A stretch of DNA of 64,000 nucleotides from Alphaproteobacteria bacterium (GTDB lineage Bacteria; Pseudomonadota; Alphaproteobacteria; UBA6615): assembly GCA_039980135.1 (NCBI GenBank), contig JBDXCV010000003.1, forward strand, positions 1 through 64,000, in the 5' to 3' direction. The notes under the pieces are model-generated. The model saw only the letters and a program-made list of their open reading frames with translations, had not been told where the DNA came from and made no database searches. The translations under genes and the position numbers were made by a program. Shown here piece after piece: positions 29,028-38,769 of the stretch (the stretch's first letter is position 1; every line of letters begins with the position of its first letter).

Positions 29028-29831
29028 ATGCCGTTATTCGAAATCGCCATTCTCGCCGTCATTCAGGGCCTTACGGAGTTCCTGCCGATCAGTTCCTCGG
29101 GCCATCTCCGCCTGGGTTCGGAACTGCTCGGACTTTCGGAAAACACGCTGATCCTGGATGTGGCCGTGCATGTGGGGACGTTGTTCGCCGTGATGGCCTA
29201 TTTCTGGCGCGACCTGCTGTTTATGCTCGCCGGCCTTTTCGACAATCTACGCGGGCGCAAGCATGACGGCGGCCGTCTGGCGGGCTATCTGACGCTCGCC
29301 ACCATCCCGATCATCGTCGCCGGCTTCTTCGCGCAGGACCTGGTCGAGAATCATCTCCGCACCCTGGAAATCGTCGGCTGGGCAACCATCGGGTTCGGGG
29401 TGTTGCTGTTTCTGGCGGACCGTGCGGGCATGACGATCCTGAAACTCGACCACCTGACCGTTTCCAATGCCCTTATCATCGGCATCGCGCAGGTGCTGGC
29501 ACTGATTCCCGGTACCAGCCGCGCCGGCATCACCATCACGGCGGCGCGCTTCCTCGGCTACGACCGCAGCGAGGCCGCGCGCTTCTCGATGCTGATGTCG
29601 ATCCCGGCGATCGGCGGTGCGGGATTGCTCATCGGCCTGCAATTGATCGAAACCGGCAACCCAGTGCTGACCCGCGACGCGCTGATCGCGGCGGGCCTGT
29701 CATTCGTAACCGCACTGCTTGCAATCGCACTGTTTCTGCGTTGGCTGCGGTTTGCCGGGTTTGGACCATTCGTGATCTACCGGCTGGCGCTCGGCGCTCT
29801 GATCCTGGGCTGGGTGTACGGCGCCTTTTAG
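29028..29831 (+). CDS. uppP: Undecaprenyl-diphosphate phosphatase
   Basis: This 267-residue polytopic membrane enzyme recycles the lipid carrier for peptidoglycan and surface polysaccharides. Signature motifs are QGLTEFLPISSSGHL at the N-terminus and LALIPGTSRAGITI in the middle, with the conserved Glu, Ser and Arg. Hydrophobic helices fill the rest. ATG 29028 gives the usual short N-terminus; a GTG six codons upstream (29010) is also possible and has an AAGGCGAG ahead of it. Confidence 0.95.
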   Translation: MPLFEIAILAVIQGLTEFLPISSSGHLRLGSELLGLSENTLILDVAVHVGTLFAVMAYFWRDLLFMLAGLFDNLRGRKHDGGRLAGYLTLATIPIIVAGFFAQDLVENHLRTLEIVGWATIGFGVLLFLADRAGMTILKLDHLTVSNALIIGIAQVLALIPGTSRAGITITAARFLGYDRSEAARFSMLMSIPAIGGAGLLIGLQLIETGNPVLTRDALIAAGLSFVTALLAIALFLRWLRFAGFGPFVIYRLALGALILGWVYGAF

Positions 29832-29848
29832 TCGGCGTACACGCGCTT

Positions 29849-30802
29849 CTACTGCGCCATCGACGTGCGGCCGAACCGCCCGCCGCGCCGGTAGCGATGC
29901 AAATAGGTCGGCAGGATCGATTCCATCGCGGTGGGGGATATTCCCAGATCGGCCAACGTGAACGCATCCGCACTCACCACATTGTCCGCGCGCAGGGACT
30001 TCATCTGGTCGCGGGTGACCGGCGGGTTCGGCAGGATGCCGACAAGGCTCGCCTGGATATCACCGACGAAAAACGGGATCGGCACCAACAGACGGTTGCG
30101 GCGGATCTCGCCGAGCATCAGCGCCATCAACTCCGCGAAGCTGGCGACCTTCGGTCCGCCCAGTTCATATGTCCGGCTGCGGGCTGCCGGATCGGTGAGC
30201 CCTGCGACAATCGCATCGGCGACGTCGGCGACATACACCGGCTGAAATTTGGTTCTACCCCCGCCGAACAACGGCAAGGCCGGTGACATGCGTGCCATAC
30301 CGGCGAACAGATTGAAGAAGCCGTCCTCGGGTCCGAAGATCACGGACGGGCGCATGATCACCGCGTCGGGAAACGAGCCGCGGAGTGCGTCCTCGCCAGC
30401 CGCCTTCGAGCGGGAATATTCCGACGGCGCGTTGGCGGCCGCGCCGAGTGCGGACACATGCACAAGGGATTCGACGTTTGCGCCGGCCGCCGCAATCCCG
30501 ATTGCCGCCGGCGCATCCACATGCACGGACTTGAACGTTTGGCGGCCTCGCTCGGCCAGAATCCCCACGAGATTGATGACACCGTCCGCGCCATTTACCG
30601 CGCGGGCCACGGCGGCGGCATCGGTCACATCGCAGGCAAAGGGTGTGACCTGCCCGACCTGACCGAGTGGCCGCAGATGCTTGGCGGCCTCGGGGTCACG
30701 AACGGCCACCTGCACGGTCAGATCACGGTCGGCCAGCCGCTCGACCACGTACCGACCGAGAAAGCCCGACCCGCCAAATACCGTCACCCGACGTAACGCC
30801 AT
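29849..30802 (-). CDS. NAD(P)H-binding protein, complex I NDUFA9-like
   Basis: This 317-residue atypical SDR starts MALRRVTVFGGSGFLGRYVV, the nucleotide-binding GGSGFLG. DGVINLVGILAERGRQTF and the EYSRSKAAGEDALR region with YxxxK match the NDUFA9 / complex I 39-kDa-type subfamily commonly found in alphaproteobacteria. It may assist respiratory complex I or quinone metabolism, by homology only. It is convergent with uppP. The 24 codons before ATG 30802 are excluded. Confidence 0.88.
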   Translation of the reverse strand: MALRRVTVFGGSGFLGRYVVERLADRDLTVQVAVRDPEAAKHLRPLGQVGQVTPFACDVTDAAAVARAVNGADGVINLVGILAERGRQTFKSVHVDAPAAIGIAAAGANVESLVHVSALGAAANAPSEYSRSKAAGEDALRGSFPDAVIMRPSVIFGPEDGFFNLFAGMARMSPALPLFGGGRTKFQPVYVADVADAIVAGLTDPAARSRTYELGGPKVASFAELMALMLGEIRRNRLLVPIPFFVGDIQASLVGILPNPPVTRDQMKSLRADNVVSADAFTLADLGISPTAMESILPTYLHRYRRGGRFGRTSMAQ

Positions 30803-30957
30803 CTCTTTACTCCACTGATGCACCGCATGCGCGGACCCAACCGCTGTATAGCGCCGGGCCGCGCATTCTGCCAAGCTCAGTTGACAGGCGCCACAGCGGG
30901 AGTTAGCAACCGCTCGCGCGACGGCGCATCGTGCCCCATCAACTTCGGGACTTCATC

Positions 30958-31581
30958 GTGGATATCGAGCTTCACCAAAACGACCTGCCCGACGGCATCG
31001 ATCTGGGCGAGGTGATCGCCGTCGATACGGAGACCATGGGGCTCAATTCGTTGCGTGACCGGCTATGCCTGGTGCAATTGTCGGCGGGCGACGGGGTCGC
31101 CCATCTGGTCCAGTTCCCGGCCAACGCCGGCGATGCCTACGACGCACCGAACCTGAAGGCGCTTCTGGCCGACCGCAACCGCCTGAAGCTCTATCATTTC
31201 GCGCGCTTTGATCTCGCCGCCATCAGCCGGTATCTCGGCATCGACGCCAGCCCGGTCTACTGCACGCGCACGGCATCGCGGCTGGTCCGCACCTACACGG
31301 ATCGGCACGGCCTCAAGGATCTGTGCCGCGAACTGCTCGGCGTCGAAATCTCGAAGCAGCAGCAATCGTCGGACTGGGGCGCGGATGAACTCAGCCGCGA
31401 GCAGCTCGAATATGCCGCCAATGACGTGTTCTTCCTGCATGAGATCAAGCTGCGACTGGACGCCATGCTCGAGCGCCATGACCGGACGGGGCTGGCGCAG
31501 TCCTGTTTCGATTTTCTGCCCGCGCGCGCCGCGCTGGACCTGGCCGGCTGGCCGGAAATCGATCTGCTCGCGCACAGTTAG
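30958..31581 (+). CDS. RNase D-like 3'-5' exonuclease (short form)
   Basis: This 207-residue protein consists of the DEDD exonuclease domain alone, without the HRDC domains of full RNase D. Motifs are AVDTETMGLN (Exo I, D-x-E), KLYHFARFDLAAI (Exo II) and YAANDVFFLHEI (Exo III, Y-x3-D). It likely trims RNA 3' ends. The GTG at 30958 fits the usual family N-terminus; a GTG nine codons upstream is possible. It precedes kpsF, a linkage I know from many alphaproteobacteria. Confidence 0.88.
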   Translation: MDIELHQNDLPDGIDLGEVIAVDTETMGLNSLRDRLCLVQLSAGDGVAHLVQFPANAGDAYDAPNLKALLADRNRLKLYHFARFDLAAISRYLGIDASPVYCTRTASRLVRTYTDRHGLKDLCRELLGVEISKQQQSSDWGADELSREQLEYAANDVFFLHEIKLRLDAMLERHDRTGLAQSCFDFLPARAALDLAGWPEIDLLAHS

Positions 31582-31728
31582 CGCAGCGCGTGGTTTCATC
31601 CACCGAAATCAGGTGGCGGGTTTGACGAGTCATACGGTACAACCCATACTGCAACCGATTGATTCACGGGGATTTCTTGCCATTCACGTGGATCGGCCAC
31701 CGTTTGAAAATATCCGATTGACCCAACC

Positions 31729-32721
31729 GTGACCGGGACCGCCAAAACCAATCCGAATCCGCCTGCGGCGTCGCGCGATATCGACGCGGCGCAGCGCGTT
31801 TTCCGGCTCGAGGCCGACGCATTGCGCGTGATGAGTGACGCGCTCGACGAAACTTTCGTTACGGCAGTGGACCTTGTTCATCGTGCCCCCGGCCGGACCG
31901 TCGTCACCGGGATGGGCAAAAGCGGCCATATCGCCCGCAAGATTTCATCGACCCTGTCGAGCACGGGCACCCCGTCATTCTATGTCCACCCGGGCGAAGC
32001 CAGCCATGGCGATCTCGGCATGATCGCGCGCGACGACGTGGTGATCGCGCTTTCCAATTCCGGCGAGACACCGGAATTGAGCGATGTGATCAACTATTGC
32101 CGTCGCTTCAACGTACCGCTGATCGCGATCACCGGGCGCGCCGGCTCATCTCTGGCCGACAATGCGGACTGCACACTGCTCCTCCCTGCCGTCGCGGAAG
32201 CCTGCCCGATGGGCCTGGCGCCCACCACATCGACCACGGCGATGCTGGCGGTCGGAGATGCACTCGCCATCGCACTCCTCGACCGGCGCGGGTTCACGGC
32301 CGAGGATTTCCAGGTCCTGCATCCGGGCGGTCAACTGGGCCAGAACCTGCTGCGCGTCGGCGACCTGATGCACAGTGAAGAAGCGTTGCCGTTGCTCGAC
32401 GCAGATGCGACCGTCGGCGATGCCATCCTGGAGATGACCACCAAGGGATTTGGCTGCGCCGGCGTGATCGACGATCAAGGCCGGCTCGCGGGCATTATCA
32501 CCGACGGTGACCTGCGCCGCCACATGTCGGACACATTGCTGCAGCTAACATGCGGACACGTCATGACAGCCGATCCCAAAACCATCCGCGCCCAGGCGCT
32601 GGCCTCCGAGGCGCTCGGCCTGATGAATGCGAGCCAGATCACCAGCCTTTTCGTGGCCGAAGACCGGCATCCGGTGGGCATCCTTCACATTCATGATTGC
32701 CTGCGCGCGGGCATCGCCTGA
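31729..32721 (+). CDS. kpsF: Arabinose-5-phosphate isomerase (KpsF/GutQ family)
   Basis: This 330-residue protein converts ribulose-5-phosphate to arabinose-5-phosphate for KDO synthesis. An N-terminal SIS domain (GMGKSGHIARKISSTLSSTG, HGDLGMI, LSNSGETPE) is followed by two CBS domains from about 205 (LMHSEEALPLLDADA and HVMTADPKTIRAQALASEA). The start is GTG 31729. It is followed after 7 bp by lptC, so this starts an LPS-export operon. KDO feeds the LPS that LptABC exports. Confidence 0.95.
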   Translation: MTGTAKTNPNPPAASRDIDAAQRVFRLEADALRVMSDALDETFVTAVDLVHRAPGRTVVTGMGKSGHIARKISSTLSSTGTPSFYVHPGEASHGDLGMIARDDVVIALSNSGETPELSDVINYCRRFNVPLIAITGRAGSSLADNADCTLLLPAVAEACPMGLAPTTSTTAMLAVGDALAIALLDRRGFTAEDFQVLHPGGQLGQNLLRVGDLMHSEEALPLLDADATVGDAILEMTTKGFGCAGVIDDQGRLAGIITDGDLRRHMSDTLLQLTCGHVMTADPKTIRAQALASEALGLMNASQITSLFVAEDRHPVGILHIHDCLRAGIA

Positions 32722-32728
32722 ACGCGGC

Positions 32729-33433
32729 ATGAGCGACGCGGGAAACACGGCCCCACAGAGCGAGATGCCGGGCGAAACACGCCGGCAGCGCCAGTCGCGA
32801 ATGGGTTCGGCACCGCGGCGGCGGCGCAGCGGGTTCGCGCGCTCGCGCATTGTCTCGACGATGAAGTATCTGCTGCCGAGCATCGCGTTCGCGTTGTTGG
32901 TGCTGGTCGCGGTGTGGCCGCGCCTGTCGCCGGACGAGGACCGGTTTCGGATCGATCTCGAGGCCGTCGGCCCGGCCGGCGGGGCCAAACCCCAGGTGCT
33001 CAACCCCCGCCTGCAGGGCATCGATTCGGCCGCGCGGCCGTTTCAGGTCACCGCCGATTTCGGCGCCCGCGGCGACGCCCTCGATGGCGGTGAAATCTAC
33101 GACCTGACCAACCCGAAGGCCGACATTGTCCTCGCCGATGGGTCATGGGTTGCCCTCACTGCCAATGACGGACGGTTCGAAGCCGAGACCAACATCCTGC
33201 ACCTCGCCGGAGACGTGAACCTGTTCCACGATCAGGGTTACGAGTTCCAGACCACCACTGCCCAGGTCGATCTGGCGACGAGCACGGCATCGGGCGACGA
33301 ACCGGTCAAGGGTCAGGGTCCGTTCGGGATTCTCGACGCCGAGGGATTCCGGGTGCTCGATTCCGGCGCGCGGGTTTTGTTTCTCGGTCCGGCACGGCTG
33401 ACGGTCTTCGAGGGGGCGACGCCGCCCCAATGA
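32729..33433 (+). CDS. lptC: LPS export protein LptC
   Basis: This 234-residue bitopic inner-membrane protein has a basic cytoplasmic segment, a helix near 47-64 (YLLPSIAFALLVLVAVW) and a periplasmic beta-jellyroll (FQVTADFGARGD, YDLTNPKADIVLADGSWV). It links the LptB2FG pump to LptA. The start is ATG 32729, 7 bp after kpsF, and the stop overlaps the lptA start by 4 bp. Confidence 0.9.
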   Translation: MSDAGNTAPQSEMPGETRRQRQSRMGSAPRRRRSGFARSRIVSTMKYLLPSIAFALLVLVAVWPRLSPDEDRFRIDLEAVGPAGGAKPQVLNPRLQGIDSAARPFQVTADFGARGDALDGGEIYDLTNPKADIVLADGSWVALTANDGRFEAETNILHLAGDVNLFHDQGYEFQTTTAQVDLATSTASGDEPVKGQGPFGILDAEGFRVLDSGARVLFLGPARLTVFEGATPPQ

Positions 33434-34266
33434 TCCGGACATCTCATATTCTGGCCCTCGCGGCATTGTTATGGGTCACCACGCCCGTTTCCGCTGGCGC
33501 CCAGTCGCTCGGCTTCAGCCGGGGGGGCGAAGGTCCGATCGAAATCGAAGCGGATGACGGGATCGAATGGCAGCGCGCCAATCAACTCTACGTGGCGCGC
33601 GGGAACGCCCGGGCCCGTCAGGGGGGCGTAACGGTCGAGGGCGACGAACTGGTCGCGTTCTACCGGCCGAACGCCGCGGGCGAGAACGAGATTTTCCGCA
33701 TCGACGCCAACGGGAATGTGCGGATATTTTCCGCGAACGAAGTCGCGCGATCCGACAAGGCCGTCTACGACATAGACAGCGGCGTGCTGGTGATGACCGG
33801 CGACAATATCCAGCTCGACACCGCGGAAGACACCATCACCGCGCGGGACAGCCTCGAATATTACGAGACCAGGCAACTCGCCGTGGCCCGGGGCGACGCG
33901 CTGGCCATCCGCGGCGACCGTAGGGTTCGCGCCGATGTCCTGACCGCGCATTTCGGCGATGGTAGCCAGCAGGCCGCGATGGAGCGGATCGATGCCCTGG
34001 GCAATGTGCTGGTCTCGACCCCGACCGATATCGTGCGCGCCGAGAAGGGCGACTATGATCCTTCCCGCGGCATCGCGACGGTGACGGGCAATGTAAAAAT
34101 CACCCGCGGAGACACCCAATTGAACGGCGAGCGCGCAGAGGTTAATTTGGATACCGGTGAGAGTCGTCTTCTGTCCTCGCCGTCCGGCGAACGGGTGCGG
34201 GGACTGTTCCTTCCCAAGGCCAAAAGCCCGTCTACACCCAACCCGGGATCGACTGGAAACCAATGA
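33430..34266 (+). CDS. lptA: LPS transport periplasmic protein LptA (OstA-like)
   Basis: This 278-residue protein has a signal peptide (hydrophobic 7-22, cleavage near SAGAQ) and OstA-type beta-jellyroll repeats (GPIEIEADDGIEW, LYVARGNARARQGG, ATVTGNVKITRGDTQLNGERAEVNLDTG). It forms the periplasmic bridge for lipopolysaccharide. The ATG overlaps lptC and the stop overlaps lptB, giving tight coupling. It is longer than Escherichia coli LptA, as is usual in this class. Confidence 0.92.
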   Translation: MIRTSHILALAALLWVTTPVSAGAQSLGFSRGGEGPIEIEADDGIEWQRANQLYVARGNARARQGGVTVEGDELVAFYRPNAAGENEIFRIDANGNVRIFSANEVARSDKAVYDIDSGVLVMTGDNIQLDTAEDTITARDSLEYYETRQLAVARGDALAIRGDRRVRADVLTAHFGDGSQQAAMERIDALGNVLVSTPTDIVRAEKGDYDPSRGIATVTGNVKITRGDTQLNGERAEVNLDTGESRLLSSPSGERVRGLFLPKAKSPSTPNPGSTGNQ

Positions 34267-35048
34267 CGGACCAAATAAACACTCGCGAAACCGGCGCCGA
34301 CGGAAAGCCGCGGCTGGTCGCCAGCAATGAAGGCCTGGTCGTCCAGAATATCGGCAAACGGTTCCGCAAACGCCCGGTGATCCGCGACGTGTCGCTGGTT
34401 GTGAAACAGGGAGAAGCCGTGGGGCTGTTGGGGCCCAACGGCGCCGGGAAGACGACCTGTTTCTACATCATCACCGGCCTGCTTACGTCTGATTCCGGGT
34501 CCATCTCGCTAGACGGACACAACATCACCGAACTGCCGATGTACCGGCGTGCGCGCCTCGGTGTGGGATACCTGCCCCAGGAGGCATCCATCTTCCGGGG
34601 CCTGTCGGTCGAGCAGAATATCCGCTCGGTGCTCGAAGTGATCGAGCCCGAACGCGACCGGCGCGAGGCCCTGCTTGACGATTTGCTGGCGGAATTCTCG
34701 ATCAGCCATCTGCGCCGAACCCCGGCACTGGCCCTGTCGGGCGGTGAACGGCGGCGCGTCGAAATCGCGCGCGCACTGGCGAGCCAGCCCCACTTCATCC
34801 TGCTGGATGAGCCGCTCGCCGGCATCGATCCGATTGCCGTGGCGGACATCCGCGACCTCGTCAGTCACCTTAAGGATCGTGGTATCGGCGTATTAATTAC
34901 CGATCATAATGTGCGTGAGACCTTGGATATCGTCGACCGGGCATATATCTTGCACGAGGGTACCGTTCTGATGAGCGGTGCGCCGTCCGAAATCGTATCC
35001 CATGCCGATGTAAGACGTGTTTACCTCGGCGAAAGATTCAGTCTGTAG
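34263..35048 (+). CDS. lptB: LPS export ABC transporter ATP-binding protein LptB
   Basis: This 261-residue ATPase has Walker A GPNGAGKTT (57-65), signature LSGGE (158-162), Walker B LLDEP and a conserved His in ITDHNVRETL. It powers extraction of LPS from the inner membrane with LptFG, which are not in this window. An N-terminal extension of about 20 residues precedes the core. It lies directly before rpoN, the usual order. Confidence 0.97.
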   Translation: MTDQINTRETGADGKPRLVASNEGLVVQNIGKRFRKRPVIRDVSLVVKQGEAVGLLGPNGAGKTTCFYIITGLLTSDSGSISLDGHNITELPMYRRARLGVGYLPQEASIFRGLSVEQNIRSVLEVIEPERDRREALLDDLLAEFSISHLRRTPALALSGGERRRVEIARALASQPHFILLDEPLAGIDPIAVADIRDLVSHLKDRGIGVLITDHNVRETLDIVDRAYILHEGTVLMSGAPSEIVSHADVRRVYLGERFSL

Positions 35049-35060
35049 AAGACGTTAACC

Positions 35061-36527
35061 ATGGCTCTGACAACGCGTCTCGACGTCCGACAGACGCAGG
35101 CGCCGGTCATGACGCCACAGTTGCAGCAGGCGATCAAGCTGTTGCAACTGTCAAATCTTGAACTGGCGGCCTTCGTTGAATCCGAACTTGAGGAGAATCC
35201 GCTCCTCGAGCGCGAAGACGCGATCATTGAAGATGAGAGTGCGCCGGCCGAAACCGTGACCGATGACGGCGACGCCGTAACGCTCACCGAGCGCGAGGGG
35301 CTGGGTTCGGACGAAGCACCCCTCGACACCGACTACACGAATGTCATGCAGGACGACCCCTTCCGGTCGGCCGGCGGCGGTGCGCCGGCACCCCGCGGCG
35401 ACAGCGATTCGCTGCCCGGCATCGACCAGACGATGGCCAGCGAAGTCACGCTGCGCGAACATCTGACCGACCAGCTCGACCTTTCGATCGCCGACCCGAC
35501 GGACAGGCTGATCGGACGCGCGCTGATCGACTCGCTCGACGAGCGCGGTTTTCTGACCGCCAGCATCGAGGAAATGGCCGGGCAACTGGGTTGCGACGTT
35601 TCCCTCGTCGAACGCGTACTCGACATCCTCCGCGGGTTCGAGCCGACCGGTGTCTTCGCGCGCGATCTGATCGAATGTTTCGCCCTGCAGCTGGCCGAAC
35701 GCGACCGGCTCGACCCCGCCATGCAGGCGATGCTCGACAATCTCGATTTCCTGACCAAGCATGATCTGCCGGGGCTGCGCCGCGCGTGCGGCGTGGATGA
35801 AGAAGATCTGGTGGACATGCTGGCGGAGCTGAAGTCGCTGGATCCGAAGCCCGCGGCAGAGTTCGAGAATACCAGCACCGAGTACATCACGGCCGATGTG
35901 ATGATGCGCCCCAAACAGGGCGGCGGCTGGGAAATCGAGCTCAACAACGACACCCTGCCGCGCGTTCTGGTGAACCGGGCCTATTACGCCGAAATCACCA
36001 GTGTGGCGCGCGAGAAGGATGACAAGGAGTTCGTGCAGGAACGGTTCCAGGCGGCCAACTGGCTCGTGCGGGCGCTGGACCAGCGCGCACGGACCATCCT
36101 GAAGGTGGCCACAGAAATCATCCGCCAGCAGGACGCGTTCTTCCGCCTCGGCGTGGCACATCTCAAACCTTTGATTCTCGCCGACATCGCTGAAGCCGTG
36201 AGTCTGCATGAAAGCACCATCAGCCGGGTCACCACGAACAAATACATGGCCACCCCGCGCGGGCTGTTCGAGCTGAAATACTTCTTCACCACGGCGATCG
36301 GCAGCACCACCGACGGCGAGACCCATTCGGCCGAATCGGTGCGCCACAAGATCAAATTGCTGATCGACAACGAATCCGCCAAATCCATCCTCTCGGATGA
36401 CAAGATTGTGGACATGCTGCGCGGCGAGGGTGTGGAAATCGCCCGCCGGACCGTTGCCAAGTACCGGGATTCGCTCAAGATTCCGTCTTCTGTGGAACGC
36501 CGCCGCATGAAACGGGCGGCGGGCTGA
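35061..36527 (+). CDS. rpoN: RNA polymerase sigma-54 factor
   Basis: This 488-residue protein has region I, rich in Gln and Leu (TPQLQQAIKLLQLSNLEL), an acidic region II, a core-binding domain, a helix-turn-helix (LHESTISRVTTNKYM) and the RpoN box ARRTVAKYR at 461-469. It directs transcription from -24/-12 promoters with activator ATPases. Next to it are hpf and ptsN, as in many proteobacteria. Confidence 0.97.
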   Translation: MALTTRLDVRQTQAPVMTPQLQQAIKLLQLSNLELAAFVESELEENPLLEREDAIIEDESAPAETVTDDGDAVTLTEREGLGSDEAPLDTDYTNVMQDDPFRSAGGGAPAPRGDSDSLPGIDQTMASEVTLREHLTDQLDLSIADPTDRLIGRALIDSLDERGFLTASIEEMAGQLGCDVSLVERVLDILRGFEPTGVFARDLIECFALQLAERDRLDPAMQAMLDNLDFLTKHDLPGLRRACGVDEEDLVDMLAELKSLDPKPAAEFENTSTEYITADVMMRPKQGGGWEIELNNDTLPRVLVNRAYYAEITSVAREKDDKEFVQERFQAANWLVRALDQRARTILKVATEIIRQQDAFFRLGVAHLKPLILADIAEAVSLHESTISRVTTNKYMATPRGLFELKYFFTTAIGSTTDGETHSAESVRHKIKLLIDNESAKSILSDDKIVDMLRGEGVEIARRTVAKYRDSLKIPSSVERRRMKRAAG

Positions 36528-36809
36528 TTATCTTTTAATCCCAGACCGTTACTTGAAACATCAGCGCCCCTGCCCATCTCGGAAAAAGGGCGGCACACCG
36601 TATTGACACCCATCCGGCGCCTGACTAAGTTCCGCGCCGCGAACCGAGACCGCAGAACGAACGGTCGGTACGAACGTAGACGACATACAGCGCAACGACC
36701 GGCATTGATGCAGGTCACGCGCATAACGGGAAACGAAGCGTTGAATACCGAGGCCACCTTGTAGCGGCCCGCAGCATTCCTTTTCCAACCACGAACGGCG
36801 TTCCAAACC

Positions 36810-37403
36810 TTGCAAATCAATGTAACAGGACAGCAGATCGATGTGGGCGACGCGTTGCGCGGTCATATCGAGGATGCGATCGAAGATACAACGGACAAAT
36901 ATTTCGCCGACGCGATCGATGCGAGTGTCGTGCTGTCGCGCGAATCCTATCGGATCCGTGCCAGCATCAACATGCATGTCGGCCGTGGCATTCATGTGCG
37001 CGCCCATGAGGAAGCCGACGACCCCTATGCGGCGTTCGACGTCGCCCTGGCGCATCTGGCCAAGCGGCTGCGGCGGCACAAGCGGCGTCTGCGCGACCAT
37101 CACCAGGATCGCGAAACCATCAGCACACCGACCATGCCCGAATATGTCATCGCGGCCTATTCCGGTGACGAGGACTCGTCTGAAGAGGTCCAGTCAGACG
37201 ACAACCCGGTCATCATCGCCGAGAACCAGACGTCAATCGAAAGCCTGACGGTCTCGGAGGCAGTCATGCGCATGGACCTGGCGGACGGCCACGCGCTGGT
37301 CTTCCGCAACGCCAAGCATGGCGGCATGAGCGTGGTCTTCCGCCGCGCGGACGGCAATGTCGGCTGGATCGATACGCCGGACGGCTCGGAAGACGAGGCC
37401 TAG
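36810..37403 (+). CDS. hpf: Ribosome hibernation promoting factor, long form
   Basis: This 197-residue protein has an N-terminal RaiA/HPF domain (MQINVTGQQIDVGDALRGHI, VHVRAHEEADDPYAAFD-like) and a C-terminal dimerisation domain (ENQTSIESLTVSEAVMRMDL, GNVGWIDTPDG). Long-form HPF joins two 70S ribosomes into inactive 100S particles in starvation. The start is TTG 36810, chosen by family alignment; no clear ribosome binding site is visible. 282 bp separate it from rpoN, so it may have its own promoter. Confidence 0.92.
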   Translation: MQINVTGQQIDVGDALRGHIEDAIEDTTDKYFADAIDASVVLSRESYRIRASINMHVGRGIHVRAHEEADDPYAAFDVALAHLAKRLRRHKRRLRDHHQDRETISTPTMPEYVIAAYSGDEDSSEEVQSDDNPVIIAENQTSIESLTVSEAVMRMDLADGHALVFRNAKHGGMSVVFRRADGNVGWIDTPDGSEDEA

Positions 37404-37413
37404 CGGACAGCCC

Positions 37414-37896
37414 ATGAATATCGAAGACATCCTTGAACCGGGCAGCGTCATCGCCAGCCTGCACGCGACCAGCAAGAAACAGGTCCTGCAGGAGCTTTCG
37501 AAGGCCGCCGGCGGAATTCTGAAAACCGATGCGCGCCGGGTGTTCGACATCCTCGTCGAACGCGAACGGCTGGGTTCGACCGGTGTGGGCGCCGGCCTCG
37601 CAATCCCCCACGGAAAACTGCCCGGGCTCGACCATCTCCAGGGCGTGTTCGCGCGTCTCGAAAAGCCGGTGGATTTCGACTCGATCGACGATGAGCCGGT
37701 CGACCTGGTTTTCCTGTTGCTCGCCCCGGAGGGCGCCGGCGCCGATCATCTCAAGGCGCTCGCGCGGGTTTCTCGAATCATGCGCGACCGATCATTCTGC
37801 GACAAGCTGCGCGGCTCCGACAGTCCGGATGCCATCTACGCACTGCTGATCGAGACCGGCCTCACGCCCGCCGAGAGCCTTCGCGCCGCCAGCTAG
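37414..37896 (+). CDS. ptsN: PTS IIA-like nitrogen-regulatory protein (PtsN, EIIA-Ntr)
   Basis: This 160-residue PTS EIIA domain of the fructose/mannitol type has the phosphorylated His in GLAIPHGK (H66) and supporting LLAPEGAGADHLKAL. It relays phosphate from PtsP-NPr and regulates potassium and nitrogen responses, not sugar import. ATG 37414 lies 10 bp after hpf, giving an hpf-ptsN operon. Confidence 0.95.
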   Translation: MNIEDILEPGSVIASLHATSKKQVLQELSKAAGGILKTDARRVFDILVERERLGSTGVGAGLAIPHGKLPGLDHLQGVFARLEKPVDFDSIDDEPVDLVFLLLAPEGAGADHLKALARVSRIMRDRSFCDKLRGSDSPDAIYALLIETGLTPAESLRAAS

Positions 37897-37921
37897 GCCC
37901 TCGCAATTTCGGTACACGGCG

Positions 37922-38131
37922 TCAGTGAACGCTGACGGGCTCCATGTCATGCTGCTTGACCGCCGCGAACGCGATATCGCGCTCGGCCATCATGCCCATT
38001 TCATTGCCGTTGGCGTTGTGGATCGTATAGACGGTGCGCCCGTCCACCACGGCGGGGCGCACATAGGCGACCCGGTCAACGCCAAGCGCGGCAAACTGAT
38101 CCGGGCTGAACTTTTCGTTTCGCATGTTCAT
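37922..38131 (-). CDS. DUF1150 family small protein
   Basis: This 69-residue protein contains QFAALGVDRVAYVRPAVV and a YTIHNANGNEMGMMAERD core, matching DUF1150. In alphaproteobacteria it is regularly downstream of an IbpA-type small heat shock gene, as here, where start and stop overlap by 4 bp. Function unknown; a role in heat-shock proteostasis is only inferred from linkage. Confidence 0.88.
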   Translation of the reverse strand: MNMRNEKFSPDQFAALGVDRVAYVRPAVVDGRTVYTIHNANGNEMGMMAERDIAFAAVKQHDMEPVSVH

Positions 38132-38589
38132 GATGCCTGTCCTTTCGTCTCTACTTCGAGCGCGGGCGAGCCTTCGCCCTCAATCTCGATCTTGCGCACA
38201 TTGCGTTCGGGACGCGGCAGGGACACGTCGATATGCAGCAAGCCGCTGTCGAGCGACGCCGATGTCACCTCCACCCCATCCGCGAGCACGAAGCTGCGCT
38301 GGAACATGCGCGTCGCGATCCCACGGTGCAGATACTCGCGCGTCTCCTGCGCCGCCTGGCGACCGCGGACGGTCAACTGGCTGTCTTCGAGCTCGATATC
38401 GAGGTCTTCGCGCGCAAATCCGGCCACCGCGAGCGTGATCCGCAACCGGCTCTCGCCCGTACGTTCGATATTGTAGGGGGGATAGCCGTCCGAAGAGGCC
38501 TTGGAGATGCGCTCGAGCGTACGTTCGAATTCATCGAACCCGAGCAGAAGCGGGCTGTTGAGCGGGGACATACGTGACATTGCCGTCAC
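38128..38589 (-). CDS. Small heat shock protein, Hsp20 family
   Basis: This 153-residue alpha-crystallin-domain chaperone holds unfolding proteins. The N-terminus is PLLLGFDEFERTLERISKA and the domain (YNIERTGESRLRITLAVAGF through HRGIATRMFQRSFVL) is complete. The C-terminal I-x-I/V-type tail is weak. AGGAGGAG is a very strong ribosome binding site. It is coupled to DUF1150. A heat-shock sigma promoter is expected, but I could not place one with correct spacing. Confidence 0.93.
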   Translation of the reverse strand: MTAMSRMSPLNSPLLLGFDEFERTLERISKASSDGYPPYNIERTGESRLRITLAVAGFAREDLDIELEDSQLTVRGRQAAQETREYLHRGIATRMFQRSFVLADGVEVTSASLDSGLLHIDVSLPRPERNVRKIEIEGEGSPALEVETKGQAS

Positions 38590-38769
38590 TCCTCCTTTTG
38601 AGCGAGTTCCGGGCCGCGACCCTGTCCCTGGTTTGCTAACAGAAGCCGGGATCGCAGTCCTTGGGGCCCGATACCGGCGCCCCGGGTTTCAAACACCATG
38701 CGCTCACATGAGCCGCACAGCGTAGACATTAAATGGTTTCGAAAGAGCGAATTTCAAGGCGCCCGGGCG

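Noticed and set aside
38590-38700. Heat-shock sigma promoter before the Hsp20 gene
   Set aside because: A TTTGAAA and a CCCCAAG occur on the minus strand but about 20 bp apart, which is outside the usual spacing. I could not support a call.
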